From Aurantiochytrium sp. KH105 (taxonomy: Eukaryota; Sar; Bigyra; Thraustochytrida; Thraustochytriidae), in contig BGKB01000151.1 in assembly GCA_003116975.1 (NCBI GenBank), forward strand, positions 100,260 to 164,259: a stretch of DNA of 64,000 nt, given 5' to 3'. The notes beneath the pieces are model-generated. The model saw only the letters and a list, made by a program, of their open reading frames with translations. It made no database searches and was not told the origin of the DNA. A program made the translations under genes and the position numbers. Within the stretch, counting starts at the first letter, position 1, and each line of letters begins with the position of its first letter. Shown here piece by piece: positions 29,983 through 40,600 of this stretch.

Positions 29983-31494
29983 ATGCTGCAGAGCAGCGAG
30001 CCCGACGCCGTGGAGGCCAACGAGGCCCTGCTGGCCGCAGACGCTCTGGGCCAAGAGGCCGAGCAGGGCCAGGAGGGCCAGAGTCCCGAACTTTGGAGAA
30101 GCAGGCAAGATGAGGAGGAACTGGAAACCAAGTCGTGGTGCGAGCTGGCACGGCTCTCGGCGGTGGCCGCGCTCAACGACGCCGTGACCCCGACCGCAGC
30201 CCTCGTCGAGCTGGTCCTCGTCTCGCACGCGTACGATGACCCTGTGCAGGAACGTACGAACCTCGCGGCCTACTCGACGGTGGTCACGGTGTGTACATTT
30301 TTTCTCAACATTTTCAACTTTGTCATTGTGGTATCCATGGCGAACGTGGGCCGCGCCGTAGGCATGCAGTACTGGGAGGATGTGGGGTCGCGCGTGCGGC
30401 TCGCGGCAACGGCGGCGCTGGGGACGGGGATCTTTTGCGCCCTGGCGCTGGTGCTGGCGCAGAACCCCATTTACTCTTTATACCGCACCGCGCCCGAAGT
30501 GCAGGATGCCGCCCACGCGTTTTACAATTATCGCGTGTGGAGCACGCCCTTTGTGCTGCTGACGCGCACCTGGAGCGGGGTGCTCTCGGGGTATCAGTGC
30601 GTGCATACAGCCACGGTTTTTAATTCCTTGCTCGCAGCTGCGACGATTTGCGGTAACTTTGTTGGTATTGTGCTTGTCGGCGGTGGTCTCAAGGGCTGCG
30701 CCGTGGCGACCTTTGTCGTGTCGGTGTTAGGCGCTGTGGCGGGCCTCTTGCTTGTGCTATGGTGCGCACCAAACATCGCCGTGAATACGCAGCTGCTCCG
30801 CATCCCCTTGCTGGGCCGCAGCGAGGCTGACGAGCGCGCCACGGATGCGCATCGACTCGTGGCGTACTGGCGATCGGCGGCCAATATGCTCATACGTTCA
30901 TTCCTTCTTGCGGGCTCGCTTTGGGTGTTGGCGGTCCTGGCGAGCCGTCTAGGCCCGACGGAGCTCGCGGCGCATCAGGTACTTTTGCAGCTTTGGACGC
31001 TGACTTCGTATCTGGCGGATGGGTTTGCCGATGTGGGCACGATGTTAGGGAGCAAGCTTTTGGGCGCGGACCGGGCACGACGCGTAATACCGACCTTTGA
31101 TCGCTTGCTTGCGATGGGGTCCGCCACGGGTGTTGTTTTTTGCGTAGTCTTTTTTCTTGCGCGCGACGTTCTCATTGCAGCCTTTACGTCGGACGACGAC
31201 ACGCGCGCCGCCTTACGCACGGTGTGGCCACTTCTCAGTCTCATGCAGCTGTGCAATGCGGTTGTTTTTGTCTACGATGGGCTGATTTATGCGACGCAAG
31301 CCTTTCACTATGTGCGCAACATTATGCTGGCAGGCTCGCTGCTTTTGTTTTTGCCGCTTGTGGTTTTCGCCTATTACACGTTCCATTCGTTGCTCTCAAT
31401 TTGGTTTGCCAAGGCGGTCCTCAATCTCTGGCGCGCGCTCGGTGCCGTGTACGTCATTCACTTTAAATTTTATCCGCGGTGGCGTGCTAGCTAG
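29983..31494 (+). CDS. MATE-family multidrug/metabolite exporter
   Basis: The 503-residue protein has a cytosolic N terminus (about 65 acidic/polar residues) followed by twelve predicted membrane segments in two pseudo-symmetric halves. Family patterns include LSAVAALNDAVTPTAALVEL (first helix), TRTWSGVLSGYQCVHTATVF in the middle of the first half, and LASRLGPTELAAHQVLLQLW with ADGFADVGTMLGSKLLGADR in the second half (cf. the MATE 'G...AAH....L.......G...A......G...GA' signature). MATE proteins exchange organic cations or metabolites for H+ or Na+. The first in-frame ATG (29983) is used; the frame begins upstream at a non-ATG codon. It converges with the POLE3-like gene. Confidence 0.85.
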   Translation: MLQSSEPDAVEANEALLAADALGQEAEQGQEGQSPELWRSRQDEEELETKSWCELARLSAVAALNDAVTPTAALVELVLVSHAYDDPVQERTNLAAYSTVVTVCTFFLNIFNFVIVVSMANVGRAVGMQYWEDVGSRVRLAATAALGTGIFCALALVLAQNPIYSLYRTAPEVQDAAHAFYNYRVWSTPFVLLTRTWSGVLSGYQCVHTATVFNSLLAAATICGNFVGIVLVGGGLKGCAVATFVVSVLGAVAGLLLVLWCAPNIAVNTQLLRIPLLGRSEADERATDAHRLVAYWRSAANMLIRSFLLAGSLWVLAVLASRLGPTELAAHQVLLQLWTLTSYLADGFADVGTMLGSKLLGADRARRVIPTFDRLLAMGSATGVVFCVVFFLARDVLIAAFTSDDDTRAALRTVWPLLSLMQLCNAVVFVYDGLIYATQAFHYVRNIMLAGSLLLFLPLVVFAYYTFHSLLSIWFAKAVLNLWRALGAVYVIHFKFYPRWRAS

Positions 31495-31670
31495 CGTGGC
31501 CATTGGCGAGGGCAAATCGCGCTCAAGGGCGAAGCGCAGAAAATTGTCGACATTGCAAACAAGAGGAAAAGCTTGCGACAACCAATGACGGTCTTTTTTT
31601 TTTTTTACGGACGAAGCGTGCTTTCAAAGGAAGGGACAAATGGCTGTTCTTTTTGTTTTTGTTTTCTTCA

Positions 31671-31752
31671 GCGTAGGCGTTGTTTCAAGCTATCCCAGAT
31701 GACTTTGGTTGCGTAGGCGTTGTTTCAAGCTATCCCAGATGACTTTGGTTGC
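31671..31752. repeat. 40-bp perfect tandem duplication
   Basis: The unit starting GCGTAGGCGTTGTTTCAAGC occurs at 31671-31710 and again, without change, at 31711-31750, followed by two bases of a third copy. It lies about 50 bp from an assembly gap, so an assembly artefact is possible. Confidence 0.85.
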
Positions 31753-31802
31753 ATTTACGGAGCTCATCATCACATACGTCGTCTCTGGGCCTTTTTTTTT
31801 GG

Positions 31803-31827
31803 NNNNNNNNNNNNNNNNNNNNNNNNN
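31803..31827. other. Assembly gap (25 N)
   Basis: A run of N between a poly-T tract and a G run; no biological content can be read. Confidence 0.99.
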
Positions 31828-31942
31828 GGGGGGGGTTAGAACTCGATATTAGCATGAACATTGTTTGAGCGGATGGACATTGAGCTCATCTCATGTGTTA
31901 CGTAGCTGATGTGTAAATCGAGGTAGAGCTTTTGTCTTCGTT

Positions 31943-32675
31943 TTATGCGTTGGCATCACCTTCGTTGGCCTCATCGTCATCCTCGTTGCTGGCCTGAGAC
32001 GGAGGAAGCGCGGAAGCAGGTGCCTTGTCGGTGCCTTCATTATCAGTCGTTTGCTTTGCCTTTTTCCTTGCAACGACCTCGTTGCGCATGTCTTTGAATT
32101 GAGTAAATATGAGTATTTTTTGTCAGTGCATGTTGTGTGCGAGCGTGGTGGTGATGAAGAACGCGCTGTTGAACGAAATGAAATACGTACCTTGAAGGGA
32201 CTTTTCAAGAGGCTCGATAAAGTCTTCGAACTGAATGCATCGCAGTCCGTCAAAGACATCACGCGCTGACACGGTCTGACGGCGGTCGTTGCGGCAAAAG
32301 GTATTGGATCTGCGTCGAGAGTTCACAAAGTCCATAGTTAGTTGAATGCGCGTGTTCGTTCGCCCGCGCTTTGGATGCTGCGTTGCGACCAACGTACGCG
32401 TGAGTGAGGTAGAGGATAAATATCCCACCGGCCTTGGCAAAGGCCAGTTTGGCCTCTTTGGACACGGTGACACCGTCGTGCAGCTTGCGTTTGAGAATGC
32501 GGCCGACGCTGGCCTGAGGGAGCTCGAACTCCTTTTCAATGCCGGTCGAGTTCGCAGCAGGAGTGGCGCTAAGGCCAGCAGCAGTTGCTGCCGTTGGCAA
32601 CGACGCCGCCGTCGCCGCCGTCGGGCCAGGAGCGCCCTGCGCCCGCGCACGCTTGCCCACGTCGCCGCTGCCCAT
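31943..32675 (-). CDS. POLE3: DNA polymerase epsilon subunit 3 / Dpb4 / CHRAC17 histone-fold protein
   Basis: Three exons: 32398-32675, 32191-32309 and 31943-32091, giving 181 residues. Both introns (88 and 99 bp) start GTACGT; they end ACGCAG and CAAAG, the second with TACTCA upstream as a possible branch site. Exon 1 holds FELPQASVGRILKRKL and VTVSKEAKLAFAKAGGIFIL, the first two helices of the POLE3 histone fold (H2B-like). Exon 2 continues with ASNTFCRNDRRQTVSARDVF and IQFEDFIEPLEKSL, equivalent to the human block ending in the A-S-D-V-L and F-x-x-F-V-x-P-L-K motifs. The tail is Lys-rich then acidic, like other family members. It pairs with a POLE4-like partner in Pol epsilon and in CHRAC-type remodellers. 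The Ala/Thr-rich N-terminal extension (about 50 residues) is unusual. Confidence 0.9.
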
Positions 32676-34210
32676 GGTTAGGTTAGCTCGTCGTTGGTCT
32701 TTTGTCGCGCGCAAGCCCGGAAATCCGCAGAGAGGTCTTGAACCCGGAAATTCGGGGTATGTTCGCCGGCCCGGAAATCCGGTGCGCGGATTGCGTCCGG
32801 AAATCCGGAACGACGTTGATCCTGATCCGTTGTGCTCAGCTCTTTCCGCGTCCGGAGTCCGCTTTTCTGGTGACTTGGCTTGCTTTGGCTTGGCTTGCCA
32901 TGGTTGGTTTTCACGTCTGGCTTGGCGTCAATTGGCTTGGCTTGGCCTAGCTTGGCTTGACTTGGCCTGGCTTGAGTCGAGTTTCGACTGAGAGAGTGAC
33001 TGTGTGACAAACTACATCCTGCTGCCAGCCAGCTGGCTGCTTGGTTGGCGAGTGAAAAAAAAAGTAATAAAGACTGCCTCGGAGCTGCGCGTTGACTTGG
33101 GATTTCGCGTTGGACGAACCGAACCGGCGCGCGAGCGTCACGTGTGCAGCACAGCTGCGTCTGTTTCGCTGCGGCGAATTGTCCTCTCGAAATCAGCGTC
33201 GCCAGCAGTGTAGTATACTGCCGGCCACTGCTGCGGCTGCGGCAGAAGACGAGTTGTACCGTCTCGTTGGTCGCGGCGGCGGAATCTCGACTGCGAGTCC
33301 CAGCGCCATATAGCAGCATCGCGATCGCTCGAGGCTCAACTCGCGGGTGCCTTCTTGAGGCAGTGGCGCAACGCCTGACCCGACGCGGGCAGAGCCACCA
33401 GCAGCAGCAGCAGCAGCAGGTCGCTCATCATTAACCACCTCGAGGGGCGGCCTCGGAGACAGAACTGCAAACGCCAGAGGTCGGCCCGGCCCGGCCCGGC
33501 CCGGCCCGGTCGGTCTCGTCTGCAGCTGCAGCAGACTTGTGTTCGCTCGCTGTCGCAGTCGCCAGCCAGCTCTCGGTCGCACGGCAGACTCTGAAAGAGA
33601 GGAGGAGAGCATACGGAAGGAATTCCTCTGCACCGCTGGGTTTTCTTCCCCTCTTGCGATTGTTTTCTTCGCTGGGTTTTCGTGAGCTCCTTCGGGCTCA
33701 CGCCAGCCAGCCGGGGAGCACGGCGTCTCGAGAGCAGGCGCCGCCGCGCCTCCGTGCCGTCCTGGAGCGCGGGCCGCAGAAGCCGGCGGTCGGCCGTCGG
33801 AGGTCGCGGCGAAGGCGCAAGCGCATCGATCGATCGATCGGCGCAGGGCGCCATCTCAAGATTAGTGCCGGGGCGGCGAAGCCCGAGGCTCAAGGCTGCG
33901 GGGCACAGGCGGGTATAGCCGGTGCGAGGGCGGCGCAAGTGCAGAATCGGCGCCGGCAAGTGCGCTATTCTGGCGCGCAAGTGGAAAGAAAGCGGGGCGC
34001 GGCAGGGCAGGACAAGCAAGTAAGCAAGCAGGGAACGCAGGCAGGGAGCAGAGCAAAGCAAAGCAAAGCAGAGCAAAGCAGAGCGAAGTTGCAGAGCAGA
34101 GCGGCGATCGATCGATCGATCGATCGATCGATCGATCTCGAGGCGAGGCCGCTGCAGCAGCAGCTCGCTCGCTCGCGCCCGGAGCAGCAACAGCTCGCTC
34201 GCTCGCGCCC

Positions 34211-34248
<38 letters not shown>

Positions 34249-34678
34249 GCGCCGCGGCGAGGAGCAGGAGCGAGAGCGAGGCCGGGTCGAGGCAGGTTAG
34301 ATTCGATTAGCCAGCGGAGGAAGGAAGGCGTGTGTGTGAGAGCGAGCGAGCGAGCGAGCGAGCGCGTGAGTGTGTGTTCAAGTCTGTCGGGGACGTGGAC
34401 GCGAGCGCGAGGAGCTAGGAGCGCAGTGAAGGAAGGGAGAAAGGAAGGAGGGAAGGAAGGGCGTAGACTGGCCGCGAGGAGAGGGCCCAGGTGCCGGCCG
34501 CGGCCGCCTGGTGGCCTGCGGCCCTGTCTGACGTGGTCAACGAGCGAGCGAACGACCTGAAAGATTAGACTGATTGGTTGACCTCGAAAGAAAGAAAAGG
34601 GAACGCGGCAAGCAAGAGCACTCGGCAATTTTTCCTTCATATTTCACGCGCTCTCCTCTGAGCAAAAGTTCTCAAAGT
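32676..34678. other. Divergent intergenic region, repeat-rich
   Basis: 2 kb between the POLE3-like start (minus) and the PI4K-like start (plus). Contents: CCCGGAAAT-type direct repeats (about 32715-32810), TTGGC/CTTGG pentamers (about 32875-32985), GGCCC units (about 33480-33510), GATC units (34105-34137), GCAGCA runs (33400-33420 and 34210-34245) and a GAGC run (about 34340-34370). Long open frames on either strand (up to 434 codons) run through these repeats and are not supported as genes. Confidence 0.5.
34105..34137. repeat. GATC tandem repeat
   Basis: Eight perfect GATC units, self-complementary, upstream of the PI4K-like gene. Confidence 0.9.
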
Positions 34679-37549
34679 ATGGCGACGCCCACGACGTCAA
34701 CGACGCCCGACATGGGCGAAGACGGCGCCGAGGTGAGCCAGAAAATCGCCTCTCGCGACGAGCAGAACACAATTGCTCAAGATGGCCTCGAGAACGACTT
34801 GCTCGCCATTGCCAAGATTGCCGCCAGCGCGCTGAAGGAAAAAAAGCAAAACAAGTCCGAGCAAGGAGCCGTCAAGCTCGCGCGCGCAGGATCCGACAGC
34901 GCGCTCGCCGCGACGATGTCCGCAGTTCAAGACGCTGCTGCAGCCTCTTCAAAGGCCGCCATTGCGGCCGCGGCTAAATCGAGCGATCCCGCCCTACGCA
35001 TCTCCTCGTCCATGACCAAGCTGAAAAAGGCTGGCGCGAAATCGTCCGCCTCGCTCTCGCCGTCTTCGGCAATGTCAAGAAAAGTCAAGGCGAAACTGCG
35101 GTCCTCCGCAGGGACCCTATTGCAAACGACCCCAGAAACAGAGGAGGTGCTCTCTTCCGCTGCTGGCGCCGCCCAAAGTCCGGCCATGCGTCGCGCAGCG
35201 TGGACGGCCAAACCGTCCGCCACTGACACGGCTCTCGATGTGGGCTACGGTCCTGCGGCGGTCGCCACGACTTCGCTCTTGAGCGAAGAGACCGGCAGTA
35301 CCACGGACGAAAGCGTCGGCGCAACAGCCAACGAAGACGGCGCAGCTGCTGGACATGCCGAGGAAGCGCCCAAGCGAACGGGCGCCTCGGCTTCCGCATC
35401 GACCACGAAGAAACGACGCGGAAGCGTGTACACAGATTTAATGACCGCGGACAAAGGCCGCTTTCTCTTTCGGGAACTCATGGGGTCCCCCGTGAGCGGC
35501 GGGCTGTCGGAGCCAGAGTCCGCCTCTTCCGTCACATCCTCGTCCGATCCACGCGGACCCGGTACCCGTCGTCTCACGGCGACGCCCTCCATGCTCATGC
35601 TCTCGGAGGCCTTTGAGGCGCTCTCAGAATCGCCCTCGGCACTCGCACCCATGGACGTTCACAGCACGGGGGGCGTTTACCAGCTGCGGCGCCAGGCTCA
35701 AGCCGCTCACGAGGGCGCGCACGATCGCGGGTACTCTCTTCGACGGCAAGCTGCCTACGGCGCCTCGCACGCCCCTCGCGTGCACGAGGAGTCCCACGAG
35801 GAAGACGAGGCGTCAAACGCTGGTCCCGGACGCCATCGCGCGCGCTCCTGGACCTCGTCTCTCGAATCGCAAAAGGCCGCCGCCGCAGTATCCAAGGCGA
35901 AGCGAGAAGATCTCGGCAAGCGGCTCCTCAGTGGCTGCGCTGGTCGCAAGTCCGAGCCTGAAGCGCCAACGCGCCGCGTGCGGTCGAGCGGGATCCCACA
36001 CGTGCGATTCGCCAAGGAAGACGGAAGTGAAGCGTCTACGTGGGCAAGCACGGGAAGCTCGGCGAGCACGAGCAGCCAGGGAACTCTGGTAGGGCGACTT
36101 GACTTTTCTGCAGAGGCCATTGCTGCTCGTCGGAGCGGAAGCGCCGATACCCTCGGGCAGCAGAAATGGAGACCTCCGGCGGTGGAGACGGGCCGCAAGG
36201 TGCTCTCTGAAATCTTTGCCGACGCAGAAGGCGAACCCGGAACCACGACCTCGCCACCGTCAAATGCCAGCCTCTCGAAGCGTCCCATGCTGCGCCGAGG
36301 CGTCTCGCGAAGTGGGTCTCTCCGTACGCTGCGACGCTCGCGCAATGCATCCCGCGTCGCTGTCTTCAAACCGGAAGACGAAGAGACAGGCGCTGACAAG
36401 GTCGCCGCTGCCTTTGGCGCCGCCAACCCCGATCGGCCCGGTCTGGTAGTGGGCGGAGGCTCGAAGCGCGAACGCGCCGCCTACCTCTTGGACTCCAACC
36501 TCGGTCGCTTCAGCTCGGTCCCGGAAACGGCTCTGGTCATGAGTAAACTCCCGAGGGCCAGCAGCACCCCAGAGGAAGACGAAAGCAATGGGGAGGACGA
36601 GGTCGTTGACCTGGACGATGAGGATGACGAGAACGTGACTGCGGACAAGATTGTCGCCAAGCTTGGCAAAAACTATCGTACAAAGCGCGGATCGCTGCAA
36701 CGATTCATGGAGAATGACGGCAGCGCGGAGGATCGATTCGACTTGGTGCACAAGGCGAGTGCGCAACAGGTGCACAAGATTGGAATTCTCGATTTACGCA
36801 TCTTCAACACGGACCGCCACGGGGGAAACATTTTGTGCTCTACCAAGGGGGGACGCGACGACGTGCATCTCATTCCCATCGATCATGCGCTTTCCTTGCC
36901 AGACTGGCATTTTTTGGCCGAGGCCTACTTTGACTGGCAATATTGGGCCCAGGCCCAGACCCCCTTTGACGAGAAGACCAAGGCCGTGATTGCCTCGATC
37001 GATCTCGACAAGGACGTTCGTGCGCTTCAGGACCTCGGGCTTCCGGAAAGCTGCATCGCCACGAACCAAATTGCCACCCTTGCGTTACAGATCGCCACGC
37101 GCAATGGTTTCACGCTCAAGGATTTGGGCAGTATGTTTCAGCGCCCCTTTTGCGCGGGACACAACTTGCACAACAAGTACTTTTCTCCGCTCGAGCACAT
37201 GATTATTCTCGCGTGCGAGGCGTGCCACGGTCCTCCGTATGAGCCGGCCGGGACCCATACTGATGCCACCACGAGTCGATTGTATGCCGCCGCTTTGCAA
37301 AATGATGATGCTGACACTGATGATGAGAGTGATGAACATGGGCAGAACAGCAATGGCGACCATGACGCCAACGACGACAACGATGACGACGAGGAGGACG
37401 ATGAGTATGACATTGACGCCAAGGAGCGCGCTGCCTACGGCAATTGTCCACCACCTCCCGGATTTTTCGCTGCCTTTCGAAAGATTGTTGACGAGCACAC
37501 TGCGAACGATTCGTGGCGCGATTGGCTCTCGCCCCTGAACACAGCTTAG
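34679..37549 (+). CDS. PI3/PI4-kinase domain protein, type II PI4K (plant PI4K-gamma)-like
   Basis: The 956-residue protein has about 540 residues of Ser/Ala/Lys-rich, probably disordered sequence, then a catalytic region of the type II PI4K/PI4K-gamma class at about 555-860. The N-lobe reads RVAVFKPEDEE (putative ATP-binding Lys near 564), then KRERAAYLLD. The catalytic loop is ILDLRIFNTDRHGGNIL (about 703-720; cf. plant D-x-R-x-x-N-T-D-R-H-x-G-N-I-L) and the metal-binding segment is IPIDHALSLPD (about 734). FDWQYWAQAQTPF matches the family's W-x-x-W-P-Q-A segment. An acidic insertion lies between the lobes and a second acidic run near the end. Several plant PI4K-gamma members phosphorylate proteins rather than lipids, so substrate is uncertain. 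Many RSGS/RSRN-type sites in the N-terminal part suggest phosphoregulation. It is divergent from POLE3. Confidence 0.8.
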   Translation: MATPTTSTTPDMGEDGAEVSQKIASRDEQNTIAQDGLENDLLAIAKIAASALKEKKQNKSEQGAVKLARAGSDSALAATMSAVQDAAAASSKAAIAAAAKSSDPALRISSSMTKLKKAGAKSSASLSPSSAMSRKVKAKLRSSAGTLLQTTPETEEVLSSAAGAAQSPAMRRAAWTAKPSATDTALDVGYGPAAVATTSLLSEETGSTTDESVGATANEDGAAAGHAEEAPKRTGASASASTTKKRRGSVYTDLMTADKGRFLFRELMGSPVSGGLSEPESASSVTSSSDPRGPGTRRLTATPSMLMLSEAFEALSESPSALAPMDVHSTGGVYQLRRQAQAAHEGAHDRGYSLRRQAAYGASHAPRVHEESHEEDEASNAGPGRHRARSWTSSLESQKAAAAVSKAKREDLGKRLLSGCAGRKSEPEAPTRRVRSSGIPHVRFAKEDGSEASTWASTGSSASTSSQGTLVGRLDFSAEAIAARRSGSADTLGQQKWRPPAVETGRKVLSEIFADAEGEPGTTTSPPSNASLSKRPMLRRGVSRSGSLRTLRRSRNASRVAVFKPEDEETGADKVAAAFGAANPDRPGLVVGGGSKRERAAYLLDSNLGRFSSVPETALVMSKLPRASSTPEEDESNGEDEVVDLDDEDDENVTADKIVAKLGKNYRTKRGSLQRFMENDGSAEDRFDLVHKASAQQVHKIGILDLRIFNTDRHGGNILCSTKGGRDDVHLIPIDHALSLPDWHFLAEAYFDWQYWAQAQTPFDEKTKAVIASIDLDKDVRALQDLGLPESCIATNQIATLALQIATRNGFTLKDLGSMFQRPFCAGHNLHNKYFSPLEHMIILACEACHGPPYEPAGTHTDATTSRLYAAALQNDDADTDDESDEHGQNSNGDHDANDDNDDDEEDDEYDIDAKERAAYGNCPPPPGFFAAFRKIVDEHTANDSWRDWLSPLNTA

Positions 37550-37692
37550 AATAATGGCAATTGACACACATTTTTATACATTGTAAAATCGACAATGAGC
37601 TCGTGGCTCAACTTTCCACGTTTTTTATAAAACAAATCTTGGACTCGCAATGTGGCCTTGATATTTCTTTTTGAGCTGGTTAGCATTTTATT

Positions 37693-40600
37693 TCAAAGAC
37701 CATCTACTTGGGTCTGTGACTTAATCGTGAGTGGGTGGGCTTTCTCGAGACATCTTGTACGAATCTCGAGAGCGCGTCGGGCAATGGCAATGTCTTGCGT
37801 GGCGCCTGCCAAATGGTACAAGGCGTCAGCCACGGTGGGATGCTCCGCGCCAAGATGTCTCTCACGCTCAGAGACGGAGAGCTCGAGAGCTGCAATCGCT
37901 TCTTCCTGACGACCAAGACCGAGAAGAGACCGACCATGGGCAAGATGAGCAGCTGCCAGACGCAAGTGGCGAGCCGAGGAGAGGCTGTCGGCTTGCGCAA
38001 AGATTGCCAGAGACTCTTTTGATGCCTCGAGGGCCTCTTTGAAATGCTCGAGGTCAACAAGCACAAATGCCATGCGGTATAAATCGACGGCGACATAATG
38101 ATGTGCATCACCAAGACAGTTCCGGTTGATGCGGAGGACCTCTTGAAAGATTTCAAGGGCAGCCGCATACTTGCCTTGGGCGCGCAAGACGCTTGCTTGA
38201 TTATGCATGGAGGCCACAGTGGCGGGATGGAAAGCGCCGAGCTGCTCGCGACGGTCTTTGAGGACCCGCGAGAAGGCCTCCGATGCCGCTTCGTAGTCGC
38301 CCCTACTTCGCAAAACGCTTGCCATCTCGTGCAACGCCGTGAGCGTGGCAGGATGCTTTTCTCCCAAATGTTCTCGACGCACACGCAAAACCTCGTCGAA
38401 GGTCTCGAGAGACGCATCGTAATCGCCCTTGTTCCGCAGCATGAGCGCCATGCGCGCCCTCGTCGAGATCACGATGGGGTCAACGGAGCCCCGCTGCCCG
38501 ACTTCGATTTCCAAAACGGTGCGGAGCAAATGGAGCGCCGCGTCAAAATCCCCCTTGTCTTGCAAAACGAGAGCCATGTTGTGCATGGTTGTGATTGTGG
38601 ATGGATGATGTTCCCCGTGTAGATCGCGATGAATGTCGAGCACCTTTTGCAAGAGGCCCAACGCTTCATCAAAGTGGCTCTGTGCCTGGAGAACAAGCGC
38701 CTTGTTGTGCATGGTCGCTATCGTAGAAGGATGAGTAGAACCGAGCAGCGTTCTTTGCTTTTCCAAAACGGACTCGAGCATACTTTGGGCTTGGTCGTGA
38801 TCGCCTTTAGCTTGCAGCGCTTTGGCAACACAGGCCATTGTGGCCAGGGTGGATGGATGGGCGGGGCCAGCTTGTTCCCGCGTTACATTCAAGACCTCTT
38901 GGTAGCTTGCAAGGGCAGCGGCAAAGTCTCTTTTGCGCAGCAACAGACTGGCCATGTTGTTCATGGTGGTCAGTGTGGCGGGATGCGTGGGGCCGAGCGT
39001 GCTGCGTCTCCTTTCGAGGACCTGCTCGAATGAGGTCATTGCCGCAACAAAATCGCCCTTTTCGAGGAGAATACGTGCCTTGTTGTGCATCGTCGCAAGT
39101 GTATGGGGATGGTCTTCGCCGAGCTGCGCAATACAAACCGAAAAGATGCTCTCCATGAGCGCAAGAGCTGTGTCATATTCGCCCTGGTCTCGCAGCACAC
39201 GCGCTTTTCCTTGCATAGCTTCCAGTGTTGAGGGATGGTCGTTTCCGAGCTGGCTACGCGTAATGGCCAATGATGCTTCAAAAGCGGAAAGAGCAGCGGC
39301 GAGCTCGCCCTTGGTGTGCAGAACATCTGCAATGCTGTTCATCGTCGAGGCTGTGAGAGGACTGTTAGAGCCATGGGCTTCGCGTTCGAGGTCCAAGATC
39401 TTGTGAAATAAAGCTAAAGCACCATCGAAATCACCCTTGCTTTGAAGCGCAGTAGCGACATTGTGCATCGCAGAAAGTGTAGATGTATGCGACGGTCCGT
39501 GATGATCGTTGCAAACGCGAAGCATTTCGTAGAAAAGAGCAAGAGCCTCGTCATACCTTGCAAGTTCCTGCAGAGCATCAGCCGAGATCTGCATGACGGC
39601 GAGCGTAAGTGGTTCCGCCTGTCCAGGTCGCTGCCGTCGTGCTGTAAGGACCTCGTTGCTCAGTGCAAGGGCCGCCTCGCAGTCTCCCTTTTCCAGCAAA
39701 ACACTCGCCAAAGCGTGCATAACTGCCAAGGTGTCCGTGTGATTTGCACGAAGCGTTTTTCGTCGAATGAGCAGCACTTCTTTGTACAAGTCGACAGCAG
39801 CGTCGAGGTCCCCGTCGCTGTGCATGACACGTGCCATAATTTGCATAGTTGCTACAGTCTGCTTGTGGTCGGGCCCAAGGGTCTCGCGTCGAATATCAAG
39901 GGCTTGTTTGTACATGGCAAGGGCACCTGTCACGTCACCTGTGTCTCGAAGCGTGCTTGCAACGCTGTGCAGAGCAACCACAGTATTGGCGTGCTTGGCG
40001 TGGAGTCTTTTGGTGCAAATGTCGAGAACACTGCGAAAAATGGGCAGGGCTTCTTCAAACATGGATTGATCGCGAAGCATCCAAGCTGCATTATGCATGA
40101 CGTTGGCGATCCCAACAGAGTCTCCTTGAACGTCACGCAGACGCTGAATAATGTTCTTGGCGGCGTCAGCAAGCCAGACGCGTATGACACGAGCGAGCGC
40201 GGTATTCATGAATGCAAAACCGCCATCAAGCGCGTGCACAGCAGCAACGATCATGTCGCGCCCTTTTGCTGATTGGGATTGCGCGGCTGCCAGGTCGAGG
40301 TTGGCAAGCGTCTTGTGAATCGACGATAGCCCTTTTGCGCTGCAAAGAATCTCGACGAAACGCTCGTCCTGACCCGGGGCAAACAAGGGTTGCAAGTTCT
40401 TAGAGCTCTTGATGGCGCCATACATTTCCCAGACACACCACATGCGGGAAAGCGGTGTGCACGTGTCCCATGTTTCCATGAAAACGAGGTGGTTCGAAAA
40501 GCGTGCAATGGCTTGATGTAGGCGGCCTGTAATGAGCTCTTCGTGCCTGCGTGCAATACTCGGGTTGATCCTTTGCTGTGCGCCAACAAGCCTCTGCTGT

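Larger units (their letters stand above)
31495..31942. other. Convergent 3' region with direct repeat and assembly gap
   Basis: 448 bp between the MATE and POLE3-like stops. It has poly-T tracts, a 40-bp tandem duplication, a 25-N gap and a G run next to the gap. The structure suggests a hard-to-sequence spot. Confidence 0.6.

Noticed and set aside
28973-30151. 392-codon minus-strand open frame
   Set aside because: Overlaps the MATE start and translates pentamer repeats; no protein-like sequence.
33336-34640. 434-codon minus-strand open frame
   Set aside because: Composed of repeat translations (GATC, GCAGCA, GAGC units) in a divergent promoter region.
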